Source: Propionibacteriaceae bacterium (GTDB lineage: Bacteria; Actinomycetota; Actinomycetes; Propionibacteriales; Propionibacteriaceae). Taken from it: 6,035 nucleotides of DNA. The position numbers were made by a program, and so were the translations under genes. Shown piece by piece: positions 1 to 5,703 of the stretch (within the stretch, counting starts at the first letter, position 1; every line of letters starts with the position of its first letter). The notes below the pieces were generated by a model. It was not told the origin of the DNA and ran no database searches. It saw only the letters and a program-made list of their open reading frames with translations. The stretch is taken from positions 1 through 6,035 of the forward strand of contig DMIX01000200.1 in the NCBI GenBank assembly GCA_003451975.1, read 5' to 3'.

Positions 1-3
1 CGG

Positions 4-67
4 CAGGCTCAGGGAACGGCCCTTGGGCAGGTCTCTAACGGCGATGGTGAGCCGTTGGCTGAGCTTG
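4..67. repeat. Imperfect palindrome downstream of apbE (possible terminator or dispersed repeat)
   Basis: The left arm at 4-20 and the right arm at 51-67 are reverse complements at 14 of 17 positions, and one of the mismatches can pair as G-U. The loop is about 30 nt and contains a smaller GCCC-TT-GGGC hairpin at 19-28. The right side carries CTGAGCTTGTCGAAG (59-73), whose complement CTTCGACAAGCTCAG I recall as a frequent intergenic motif in many high-GC genomes. It begins just after the stop codon of apbE, so it could end that transcript, but there is no T-run on either strand. The pairing is seen directly; the role is inferred. Confidence 0.5.
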
Positions 68-79
68 TCGAAGCCCGCC

Positions 80-964
80 CTAACCGGGCCAAGCATCGCT
101 GCGGTGGACGTCGCCTCGGTCACTGACCAGCAGAGCGGCGAGCTGATGGCGATCGGCGAACTCCAGAGCCTCGGTGGTCGTGAGGACGCCGAGGACCGTC
201 GCCAAAGCGTCGGCGTCCATGGCGGACGGCGCGAGCACCGACACCGAAGCTGTATGGGTCACCGGAGACCCGGTACGCGGATCCAGAACATGCCCCAGCC
301 TGCGGTCGCCGATGTGGAACCCCCGATGGGCCAACCCGGAGGTGGCCAGCGCGGCATTCGTGACCGGAACCCGCCAGCGAGGCGGGGCGTTGTCGAACGG
401 CCGGGCTGGATCTTCGATGCCCACTCGTATCGAACCGGTCCCGATATGCCGCAGATCGCCGCCGGCGTTGATCACCACGGCACTGACACCGCTGACAGTG
501 GCGGCCGCGGCGGCGGCCTGGTCAACGATGTAGCCCTTCGCGATGGCATTCAGTTCCACCCCGGAACAGTCCGCGACCTGCTCTATCGCCTCAGCGGTAG
601 CCCGATAGGGCAGCGCGGGGACGAGGTCGGCCAACTCGGCCGCGCTGGGTGTTGCTCCGTCCGCCTCTGCCTGTCGCCAGCGGGCGGTCAGAGCGGCGGT
701 CGCCGGGTGAAAGGCGCCACCGGAGAGCTCGTACCAGTACGCGGCCCGACGCAGCACAGCAGCCAGGTCGGGGGAGCAGTCCGCCTGTCCGCTGCGCCAA
801 CGGCACAGCAGCGAGTCGGGCCGATAGCTGGAGAACTCCTGCTCCAGGCGCTCGAAACTCGCCCACGCTGTCTGCTCGGCGATCGCAGTGGCCTGGTCCT
901 CGCCGTCCAGTCGCAACTCGACGATGGTGCCGAGCACGGGGGAGCGGACGGCGGTTCGAGTCAT
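80..964 (-). CDS. apbE: FAD:protein FMN transferase (ApbE family)
   Basis: A 294-residue protein of the ApbE family, which uses Mg2+ and FAD to attach FMN covalently to a Thr or Ser of acceptor proteins such as FMN-binding-domain redox subunits. Family motifs appear in order: SSYRPDS (45-51), SGGAFHPA (81-88), [10 protein letters not shown] (139-148), [10 protein letters not shown] (166-175), LATSG (206-210), [10 protein letters not shown] (225-234) and the metal-binding ADALAT (251-256, with Asp252 and Thr256). His86 sits where many members have Asp. The N-terminus has no signal peptide or lipobox, unlike the lipoprotein ApbE of proteobacteria, so it probably acts in the cytoplasm. The frame is open further upstream, but only inside uppS. 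The ATG at 964 overlaps the uppS TGA as ATGA and gives an N-terminus that enters the family fold directly. No acceptor protein is visible in the window. Confidence 0.93.
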   Translation of the reverse strand: MTRTAVRSPVLGTIVELRLDGEDQATAIAEQTAWASFERLEQEFSSYRPDSLLCRWRSGQADCSPDLAAVLRRAAYWYELSGGAFHPATAALTARWRQAEADGATPSAAELADLVPALPYRATAEAIEQVADCSGVELNAIAKGYIVDQAAAAAATVSGVSAVVINAGGDLRHIGTGSIRVGIEDPARPFDNAPPRWRVPVTNAALATSGLAHRGFHIGDRRLGHVLDPRTGSPVTHTASVSVLAPSAMDADALATVLGVLTTTEALEFADRHQLAALLVSDRGDVHRSDAWPG

Positions 965-1752
965 GAGCTGATCACATTGGGTTGAGCGCCGCCGTAACGC
1001 CGGTCCCGAGAGGCGTAGAGCTCGATGGCCCGCCACAGATCGCGGCGGTCGAAATCGGGCCACAGTTGATCGAGGAAGACCATTTCGGCGTAGGCCGATT
1101 GCCACAGCAGGAAGTTCGAGGTTCGCTGCTCTCCCGACGAGCGAACGAACAAGTCCACATCGGGGATCTCGGGTTCGTCGAGGAATTTGCGGAAGCGTTC
1201 CTCAGTCAGGCGTGACGGGTCCAACTCGCCGCGGACGGCCGCTTCGGCGATGGCGCGGGTGGCGTCGACGATCTCGGCGCGACCGCCATAGTTCACACAG
1301 AACTGCAGGGTGAGGACGTCATTGTCGGCACTCTGTGCTTCGGCCCCCTGGAGTTCCTTGATGACGCTTCGCCACAGCTTCGGCGTGCGTCCGGCCCAGC
1401 GGATCCGGACCCCCATGTCGTCGAGTTGATCGCGACGGCGATGGATCACGTCGCGGTTGAAGCCCATCAGCCAGCGGACCTCGTCGGGCGAGCGTCGCCA
1501 GTTCTCGGTGGAGAAGGCATAGGCCGACAGGTACTTCACGCCGATTTCGATGGCTCCCTCGATCACGTCGAACAAGGCGTCCTCGCCGCGGGCATGACCG
1601 TCGGTGCGAGGCAGGTTGCGGGCCTTCGCCCAGCGACCGTTGCCGTCCATGACGATGGCGACGTGGTTGGGGATCAATCTCGGGTCCAATTCGGGCGGTC
1701 GAGCGCCCGAGGGGTGCGGGATCGGCGCTCGGAACTGTTTGGTCTTGGCCAC
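961..1752 (-). CDS. uppS: Isoprenyl transferase (cis-prenyl, undecaprenyl/decaprenyl diphosphate synthase)
   Basis: A 263-residue cis-prenyltransferase that extends an allylic diphosphate with isopentenyl diphosphate units, making the polyprenyl carrier lipid for peptidoglycan and other wall polymers. Signature motifs are all present: [13 protein letters not shown] (30-42) with the catalytic Asp36 and with Asn38 and Arg40, GHARGE (52-57) with His53, FSTENW (80-85), [11 protein letters not shown] (204-214) and WQSAYAE (217-223) with Glu223. The length fits the long-chain enzymes, with about 28 extra residues before the core. The start is GTG at 1752. No ATG, GTG or TTG lies upstream in frame before a stop, and no clear ribosome site precedes it, so the exact start is less sure than the identity. 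The last codon overlaps the apbE start by 4 nt. Chain length (C50 or C55) cannot be read from the sequence. Confidence 0.95.
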   Translation of the reverse strand: MAKTKQFRAPIPHPSGARPPELDPRLIPNHVAIVMDGNGRWAKARNLPRTDGHARGEDALFDVIEGAIEIGVKYLSAYAFSTENWRRSPDEVRWLMGFNRDVIHRRRDQLDDMGVRIRWAGRTPKLWRSVIKELQGAEAQSADNDVLTLQFCVNYGGRAEIVDATRAIAEAAVRGELDPSRLTEERFRKFLDEPEIPDVDLFVRSSGEQRTSNFLLWQSAYAEMVFLDQLWPDFDRRDLWRAIELYASRDRRYGGAQPNVISS

Positions 1753-1794
1753 GCCTACAGCGTAGTGGGGCCTTTCCCTGGCCAGCTCGAAGTG

Positions 1795-1819
1795 AAGTTG
1801 AGTCTAAGGGGCTCAACTT
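1795..1819. promoter_or_regulatory. HAIR-like palindrome, possible HspR operator
   Basis: AAGTTGAG (1795-1802) and CTCAACTT (1812-1819) form perfect 8-bp arms. Read as half-sites, the element is GTTGAGT-N7-GCTCAAC (1797-1817), close to the known HspR-binding HAIR consensus CTTGAGT-N7-ACTCAAG: same 7-nt spacer, 6 of 7 matches on the left and 5 of 7 on the right. It lies 36 bp upstream of the CIRCE operator and about 45 bp upstream of the uppS start on the other strand. The palindrome is seen; assignment to HspR is an inference. Confidence 0.55.
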
Positions 1820-1821
1820 GC

Positions 1822-1850
1822 TTGAAATCAGGAATGATCCGATGCACACT
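1822..1850 (+). promoter_or_regulatory. Possible promoter of hsp20
   Basis: TTGAAA at 1822-1827 matches the -35 consensus at 5 of 6 positions. A 17-nt spacer leads to CACACT at 1845-1850, which matches the -10 consensus at only 3 of 6. The position, between the HAIR-like palindrome and the CIRCE operator, is where a repressed heat-shock promoter would be expected, and the transcript start would fall within or close to CIRCE. The weak -10 makes this tentative. Confidence 0.25.
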
Positions 1851-1854
1851 GGCG

Positions 1855-1881
1855 TTAGCACTCGTAGACCGTGAGTGCTAA
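1855..1881. promoter_or_regulatory. CIRCE operator (HrcA binding site)
   Basis: TTAGCACTC (1855-1863), a 9-nt spacer, and GAGTGCTAA (1873-1881) match the CIRCE consensus TTAGCACTC-N9-GAGTGCTAA at all 18 conserved positions. CIRCE is the operator of the heat-shock repressor HrcA and classically controls groES/groEL and dnaK. Here it ends 24 nt before the ATG of the small heat-shock gene and just ahead of its ribosome-binding site, so that gene is the evident target. hrcA itself is not in the window. Confidence 0.97.
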
Positions 1882-1890
1882 TCAAGACCT

Positions 1891-1896
1891 AAGGAG
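1891..1896 (+). promoter_or_regulatory. Ribosome-binding site of hsp20
   Basis: AAGGAG is a strong Shine-Dalgarno match. It lies 9 nt before the ATG at 1906 but only 3 nt before the in-frame GTG at 1900, so it supports the ATG as the true start. Confidence 0.8.
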
Positions 1897-1905
1897 TGAG
1901 TGAAA

Positions 1906-2331
1906 ATGGCACGAGCCTATGACCCCTTTGCTGAGCTCGATCGGTGGTTCACCGACGCCGCCCGGACCCCGGCTGGTGTCGCGATGCCGATGGATCTCTA
2001 CCGTGATGGTGACGAGTTCGTCGCCCGCGTCGATCTGCCCGGGGTAGACCCGTCCTCGATCGACATCGACCTCGACGACCGCACTTTGACTGTGCGCGCT
2101 CAGCGCAAGGTCGAACCCGCCGAGAACCAGAAGTGGTTGGTCCGTGAGCGCCCCAACGGCACCTTCGCCCGCCAGTTGACGCTGGGTCACGGTGTCGCCG
2201 TCGACAAGATCGCCGCTGAGTACACCGATGGCGTCCTGACGCTGAAGATCCCGGTGGCCGAGGAAGCCAAGCCCCGCAAGATTGCGGTGGCCCACGCCCC
2301 CGCCCCCATCGAAGGCGCCCTAGCCAGCTAA
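1906..2331 (+). CDS. Small heat-shock protein, Hsp20/alpha-crystallin family
   Basis: A 141-residue ATP-independent holdase chaperone that binds unfolding proteins under stress and forms large oligomers in the cytoplasm. The short N-terminal arm contains the DPFAELDRWF segment. The alpha-crystallin domain spans roughly residues 25-125. It begins at MPMDLYRDGDEFVARVDLPG and includes the LPGV turn and the TLTVRAQR strand. It ends in the diagnostic DGVLTLKIP near residue 110. The C-terminal tail carries the I-x-V anchor (IAV) used for oligomer contacts. The ATG at 1906 fits the AAGGAG ribosome site better than the GTG at 1900. A perfect CIRCE element and a HAIR-like palindrome lie upstream, so expression is probably heat-inducible through HrcA and perhaps HspR. 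The gene appears to be monocistronic, closed by the hairpin at 2344-2409. Confidence 0.95.
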   Translation: MARAYDPFAELDRWFTDAARTPAGVAMPMDLYRDGDEFVARVDLPGVDPSSIDIDLDDRTLTVRAQRKVEPAENQKWLVRERPNGTFARQLTLGHGVAVDKIAAEYTDGVLTLKIPVAEEAKPRKIAVAHAPAPIEGALAS

Positions 2332-2343
2332 CCCGACAACGCC

Positions 2344-2409
2344 GAGCGCTCCCGTTTCGGTCACATGCGCCGTCCCAGGGCGGAGCGAACGACCGAAACG
2401 GGAGCGCTC
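2344..2409. terminator. Long perfect hairpin between convergent genes, probable bidirectional terminator
   Basis: The 19-nt arms at 2344-2362 and 2391-2409 are exact reverse complements, starting GAGCGCTCCCG on the left; the loop is 28 nt. It lies 12 nt after the hsp20 stop and 13 nt before the reductase stop on the other strand, where a two-way terminator is expected. Neither side has a T-run, so it is not a classical intrinsic terminator. Such U-less hairpins have been proposed as terminators in high-GC Actinobacteria. It could instead be a copy of a dispersed palindromic repeat. Confidence 0.7.
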
Positions 2410-2422
2410 AGTGCTTGGAGGT

Positions 2423-3361
2423 TCAGACGAAGGGGAGTGAGACCTTTTTCAGGCGGGCGGTGTGGGAGCGGTCGAGTTTGAGTTCGACGGCGGCCATCAG
2501 CGCCGGGAGCTGCTCGGGTTCGCTGGCGCTGGCAATGGGGGTCAGCACGCCGCTGCGTCCGGCCAGCCAGGCCAGGTCGACCGTCGCCGGTTCGACCTGA
2601 AGCTCGTCGGCGATATCCACCAACTCGGCCACCACGGCAAATGCCTCGTCGGTGGCCAGGTGCTTCACGCGAGCGGCTCGCGGGCCGTGGATATCTTCGC
2701 CTTGTACATATTTTCCGGTAAGGAAACCGGCGGCCAAACCCGCATAGGGGATCAGCGCCAGACCGTGTTCGGCGAACAATGTCCCTAATCCACTGGATTC
2801 GACATCAGCCCGATTCACCAGGTTGTACTCCGGCTGCAACGCCACCGGTTTGGCGAATCCTTCCGCTTCGGCGACGGCGAGGACTTCGGCGGTGCGCTCG
2901 ACACTGAAGTTCGACAGGCCGTAATGACGGATCGAACCATCAGTGATCATGGCATCGAAAGCGCCCAGCCATTCGGCGATCGGCAGCGACGGATCGTCCT
3001 CGTGGGCGTAGTAGAGATCGATCGTGTCCGTGCCCAGCCGTCGACGAGAGCCGTCGAGACAGATCTTCAGATTCGACGGACGCAAGCCTCGATGGGCCGG
3101 GTGCTTTGCGACCTTGGTGGCGATCACCACACCCTGGTGGCCGCCGCGCTTCTGCAACCAGCCGCCGATGATCCGCTCGGACTCGCCGCCGGGATGGCCC
3201 GGCACCCAGGCGGAATACACATCGGCGGTGTCGATGAAATTGCCGCCGGCGGCAACATAGGCGTCAAGAATCTGCTCGGAGGTATCGCGGTCGGCCGTCC
3301 AGCCGAACACATTCCCACCGAGACACAGCGGAGAAACCCGCAACGTCGCGAGGCGTTTCAT
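2423..3361 (-). CDS. Aldo/keto reductase family oxidoreductase
   Basis: A 312-residue NAD(P)H-dependent oxidoreductase of the aldo/keto reductase superfamily, a cytoplasmic TIM barrel that reduces aldehydes or ketones. The catalytic tetrad is visible: Asp44 and Tyr49 in FIDTADVYS (42-50), Lys83 in ATKVAK (81-86) and His120 in YYAHEDDP (117-124). Further family features are the start of the barrel at SPLCLGGNVFGW (10-21), the GLSNFS segment (about 148-153), LQPEYNLVNR and the late PIASASEPEQL cofactor-phosphate region. Length is typical. The start ATG at 3361 immediately precedes RLATLRVSPLCLGG, the usual family beginning, though no good ribosome site is seen. A TTGACT at 3414-3419 on its strand resembles a -35 but lacks a clear -10. 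The substrate cannot be predicted, and neighbouring genes give no pathway clue. Confidence 0.92.
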   Translation of the reverse strand: MKRLATLRVSPLCLGGNVFGWTADRDTSEQILDAYVAAGGNFIDTADVYSAWVPGHPGGESERIIGGWLQKRGGHQGVVIATKVAKHPAHRGLRPSNLKICLDGSRRRLGTDTIDLYYAHEDDPSLPIAEWLGAFDAMITDGSIRHYGLSNFSVERTAEVLAVAEAEGFAKPVALQPEYNLVNRADVESSGLGTLFAEHGLALIPYAGLAAGFLTGKYVQGEDIHGPRAARVKHLATDEAFAVVAELVDIADELQVEPATVDLAWLAGRSGVLTPIASASEPEQLPALMAAVELKLDRSHTARLKKVSLPFV

Positions 3362-3567
3362 TCCGGCAGCCTAGTCCGCGCGATCCAGTGATGGCGGAAG
3401 CTGGCGGGAGATTAGTCAATCCGTTATCTGGAAATCGACACTGAGGCGGACGAGGAGTTGGCTGCTGGCGCTCCGTTCCGGCCGACGATCCAGCCGGTGG
3501 CGTCGCGGCCCCGGTGCTGTCGGCGCGGATGGGGCGCAACGTGGGTCTCGGCAGCGACAATGGAGCG
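3362..3567. other. Intergenic region between the divergent reductase and recO genes
   Basis: These 206 bases hold no coding frame I can support. The plus frame that opens at 3416 has only a TTG start (3458) and then runs out of phase through recO, so it is a shadow. The region must contain promoters for both flanking genes, but the only recognisable element is a minus-strand TTGACT at 3414-3419. An in-frame upstream ATG for recO lies at 3514 within it. Confidence 0.5.
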
Positions 3568-4320
3568 ATGCCTACCTATCGTGATGAGGCGGTCGTGCTG
3601 CGCACCCACAAGCTGGGTGAGGCCGACCGGATCATCACCATGCTCACCCGCAGCCATGGGAAGGTGCGGGCCGTGGCCAAAGGGGTGCGCCGGACCTCCT
3701 CCAAGTTCGGTGGACGGTTGGAGCCGTTCACCCACGTGGATCTCCAGATCGCTACCGGGCGCACTCTGGACGTGATCACGCAGGCGGTAACCCTGCACCC
3801 CTACGCCGAACCATTGGGGCAGGACTACGAGCGTTACACCACCGGTGAGGTCATGATCGAGGCGGCCGACCGACTGGTCTCCGAGGAGGGACAGCCCGCC
3901 CTGCGGCAGTACCAACTCCTCCTCGGAGCGTTGCAGGCGTTGACGGCCGGAACCAGTGATGGGCCCAGACCACCGGCCATGGTGATGGACGCCTACCTGC
4001 TGCGGGCGATCTCGTTGGCCGGCTATGCCCCCAGCTTGTCCGACTGCGCCCGGTGCGGCGCCGTCGGTCCTCACGATGCGTTCTCGCCGGTTTTAGGCGG
4101 TGTGGTGTGCCGACGCTGCCGTCCGCCAGGCTCTGCGGTGGCCGATGCTGCGGTGGTCGCCTATCTGACAGCCTTACTGGGCGGTGACTGGGTGGCGACC
4201 CGCGAGGTGACGCCGGTGACGCTCCGGCGCGGCAACGGACTGGTGGCGTCCTTCGTAAGTTGGCAACTGGAGCGCGGGCTGCGCACGCTGCGTTACGTCG
4301 AACGCGAGACTGGGGTCTAG
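3568..4320 (+). CDS. recO: DNA repair protein RecO
   Basis: A 250-residue recombination mediator that, with RecR (and RecF), loads RecA onto SSB-coated single-stranded DNA during gap repair and can anneal strands. The N-terminal OB-fold starts with the family signature MPTYRDEAVVLRTHKLGEAD (1-20) followed by RIITMLTRSHGK and the basic VAKGVRR (36-42). The helical C-terminal domain includes LGQDYERYTTGE (83-94). A Cys4 zinc motif is formed by Cys160, Cys163, Cys181 and Cys184 in CARC and CRRC, as in many RecO proteins. The ATG at 3568 is chosen because the family begins there. GGAG lies only 2 nt before it, which is close, and the in-frame ATG at 3514 would add 18 non-conserved residues. It runs towards zur, and the two stop codons share a CTAG. 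Confidence 0.95.
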   Translation: MPTYRDEAVVLRTHKLGEADRIITMLTRSHGKVRAVAKGVRRTSSKFGGRLEPFTHVDLQIATGRTLDVITQAVTLHPYAEPLGQDYERYTTGEVMIEAADRLVSEEGQPALRQYQLLLGALQALTAGTSDGPRPPAMVMDAYLLRAISLAGYAPSLSDCARCGAVGPHDAFSPVLGGVVCRRCRPPGSAVADAAVVAYLTALLGGDWVATREVTPVTLRRGNGLVASFVSWQLERGLRTLRYVERETGV

Positions 4321-4724
4321 GCGGCCGCGCACTCCGCGCACAGTCCGAATAGCTCCAGTTCGTGATCGAGATCGATGAAGCCGTTCTCGGCAGCGACCTG
4401 CCGGGTCCACTGTTCGAAGTCGGGGGGAGTGATCTCCACGGTGCGTCCGCAGCGACGACACACCAGATGGTGGTGGTGCCCGTGGGAGCACAGGCGGTAG
4501 GCGGACTGCCCATCCGGGGTGCGAATGCAGTCGAGTTCGTCTGCATCGGCCATCTGGTTCAAGGTGCGGTAAACCGTGGCCAGGCCGATCGAGTTGTCTT
4601 GATCGCGCAAGGCGGCGTGCACTTCCTGCGCCGTGTGGAACTCGTTCAAAGTTGCCATGATCGCGCCCACCGCAGCGCGCTGACGGGTGCGGCGCGGGCC
4701 GCTGGACAACTCAGTGTTCGTCAT
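4317..4724 (-). CDS. zur: Zinc-responsive repressor Zur (Fur family, FurB type)
   Basis: A 135-residue Fur-family winged-helix repressor that binds operators of zinc-uptake genes when loaded with zinc. The recognition helix region is GLATVYRTLNQM (47-58). As I recall the M. tuberculosis FurB structure, every ligand is found at a constant +3 offset. The structural Cys4 site is Cys89, Cys92, Cys129 and Cys132. The sensing site is Asp65, Cys79, His84 and His86. The third site is His83, His85, Glu104 and His121. This and the znuCB neighbours favour Zur over an iron Fur. The ATG at 4724 is preceded by GGAG with a 6-nt gap and lies inside the last codons of znuB (14-nt overlap). Earlier in-frame ATGs give unrelated residues. 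As last gene of the zinc-uptake operon it would be autoregulated if a Zur box lies upstream of znuC. Confidence 0.95.
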   Translation of the reverse strand: MTNTELSSGPRRTRQRAAVGAIMATLNEFHTAQEVHAALRDQDNSIGLATVYRTLNQMADADELDCIRTPDGQSAYRLCSHGHHHHLVCRRCGRTVEITPPDFEQWTRQVAAENGFIDLDHELELFGLCAECAAA

Positions 4725-5703
4725 AGTGGTCTCCGTGTGGTGCATGACGATGCCCATCATGCACGTAATCGGTGTGATCGCCGTGAACGACAGCAAGGTG
4801 GCCGCAATCAGGTCCGTGCTGATGGTCGACGTGAGGCCGGGCGGTCTCGTGGGGCAGCGGTGTGGCGTCGGTCACTTCGATCACGGGGGCTGGCTGTCTG
4901 CGTCGGCGCATGATCTGGGCAATCGGCAGGCTGAGCACGAATCCGATGATGGTCAGCACGACGATCAAGGATCCCGGCGGGGCGTTGAGGTAGAAGGAGC
5001 CGATCACTCCTAACAGCGCGGCGACGACGCCAAGACCCAGTGCGGTGAAGAAAGAGCGCTTGAAGCCGATCAGGACATTGTTGGCAGTCGCCACCGGCAC
5101 CACCATGAGCGCACTGACCATCAACAACCCGACGGTGCGCATGGAAACGGTCACGGTGATGGCGGCCAGAACCACGATCAGCAGGTTGTAGAACCTCACC
5201 GGTAGCCCCATCACCTTGGCAAAATCCTCATCGGTGCAGACGGCGAATAGTTGGGGCATGAGTCCGATGGAGGCAGCCAGGATCACTAGCGCCAGAACCA
5301 GGATCAGCCACAAGTCGGTTTCGCTGATCGTCAGTAGGGAGCCGAACAGATAGTTCGACAGGGTTCCGGTACCTTGCCCGACGAGCCCGGCCAGCAGGAC
5401 GCCGGTGGCCAAGCCTCCGTAGAACAGGATCGCCATGGCGACATCGGCACTGGCTTTACCTGATTGCCGAAGCAGCTCGATCACGATGGCGCCGCAGATC
5501 GCGACTATGACGGCGACCGGCAGCGGGGCGGTCCCTGTTGCCAGGGCAAGGCCGACGCCGGCGATTGCCACATGTCCCAGCCCGTCGCCGAGCAGGCTGA
5601 GGCGCCGTTGCACGATGTAGGCCCCGATCGCGGGGGAGGTGACGCCGGCCAGGAGGGCCGCGATGAGCGCTCGCTGCATGAACGCCAGGCCGAGCCATTC
5701 CAT
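4711..5703 (-). CDS. znuB: Zinc ABC transporter permease with histidine-rich C-terminal tail
   Basis: A 330-residue membrane permease of the ABC-3 metal transporter family, which forms the channel for zinc delivered by a surface binding protein (ZnuA, not in the window) and powered by ZnuC. Residues 1-266 contain eight or nine hydrophobic segments, starting with MQRALIAALLAG. Family motifs include SLLGDGLGHVAIAGVGLA (36-53), the ADVAMAILF stretch (86-94), LFGSLLTIS (119-127) and MRTVGLLMVSALMVVPVATA (188-207). After the arginine cluster 266-269 comes a soluble tail with 13 His (285, 291, 294, 296, 302, 307, 310, 315, 318, 320, 323, 326, 330), many Asp and one Cys (300). It is predicted to be cytoplasmic and metal-binding. 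The start overlaps the znuC stop as TGATG, implying coupled translation; the 3' end overlaps zur by 14 nt. Manganese or iron as substrate is less likely given Zur. Confidence 0.94.
   Translation of the reverse strand: MEWLGLAFMQRALIAALLAGVTSPAIGAYIVQRRLSLLGDGLGHVAIAGVGLALATGTAPLPVAVIVAICGAIVIELLRQSGKASADVAMAILFYGGLATGVLLAGLVGQGTGTLSNYLFGSLLTISETDLWLILVLALVILAASIGLMPQLFAVCTDEDFAKVMGLPVRFYNLLIVVLAAITVTVSMRTVGLLMVSALMVVPVATANNVLIGFKRSFFTALGLGVVAALLGVIGSFYLNAPPGSLIVVLTIIGFVLSLPIAQIMRRRRQPAPVIEVTDATPLPHETARPHVDHQHGPDCGHLAVVHGDHTDYVHDGHRHAPHGDHYDEH

Noticed and set aside
23..985. A 320-codon plus-strand open frame across the apbE region
   Set aside because: It is antisense to a clear ApbE protein with all family motifs. 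Its translation is rich in Gly and Arg, has no recognisable domain, and is the shadow expected in high-GC DNA.
1900..1905. GTG start for hsp20
   Set aside because: It is only 3 nt from the AAGGAG ribosome site, whereas the ATG at 1906 is 9 nt away.
3414..3419. TTGACT as a -35 box for the reductase
   Set aside because: No acceptable -10 is found at 16-19 nt, so it was not listed as a promoter.
3514..3567. Upstream ATG extending recO by 18 residues
   Set aside because: RecO proteins begin at the MPTYRDEAVV-like segment, and the extra residues are low in conservation and lack a better ribosome site.
3416..3775. Plus frame reading acidic residues before recO, possibly the remnant of another gene
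   Set aside because: It has only a TTG start, continues out of phase through recO, and matches no family I know.
3424..4074. A 216-codon minus-strand open frame over recO
   Set aside because: It is antisense to the conserved RecO protein and shows no family features.
4725..4796. Longer N-terminus for zur from upstream in-frame starts
   Set aside because: The added residues are a frame-shifted reading of the znuB tail, and the ATG at 4724 has a good GGAG site and gives the normal Fur-family length.
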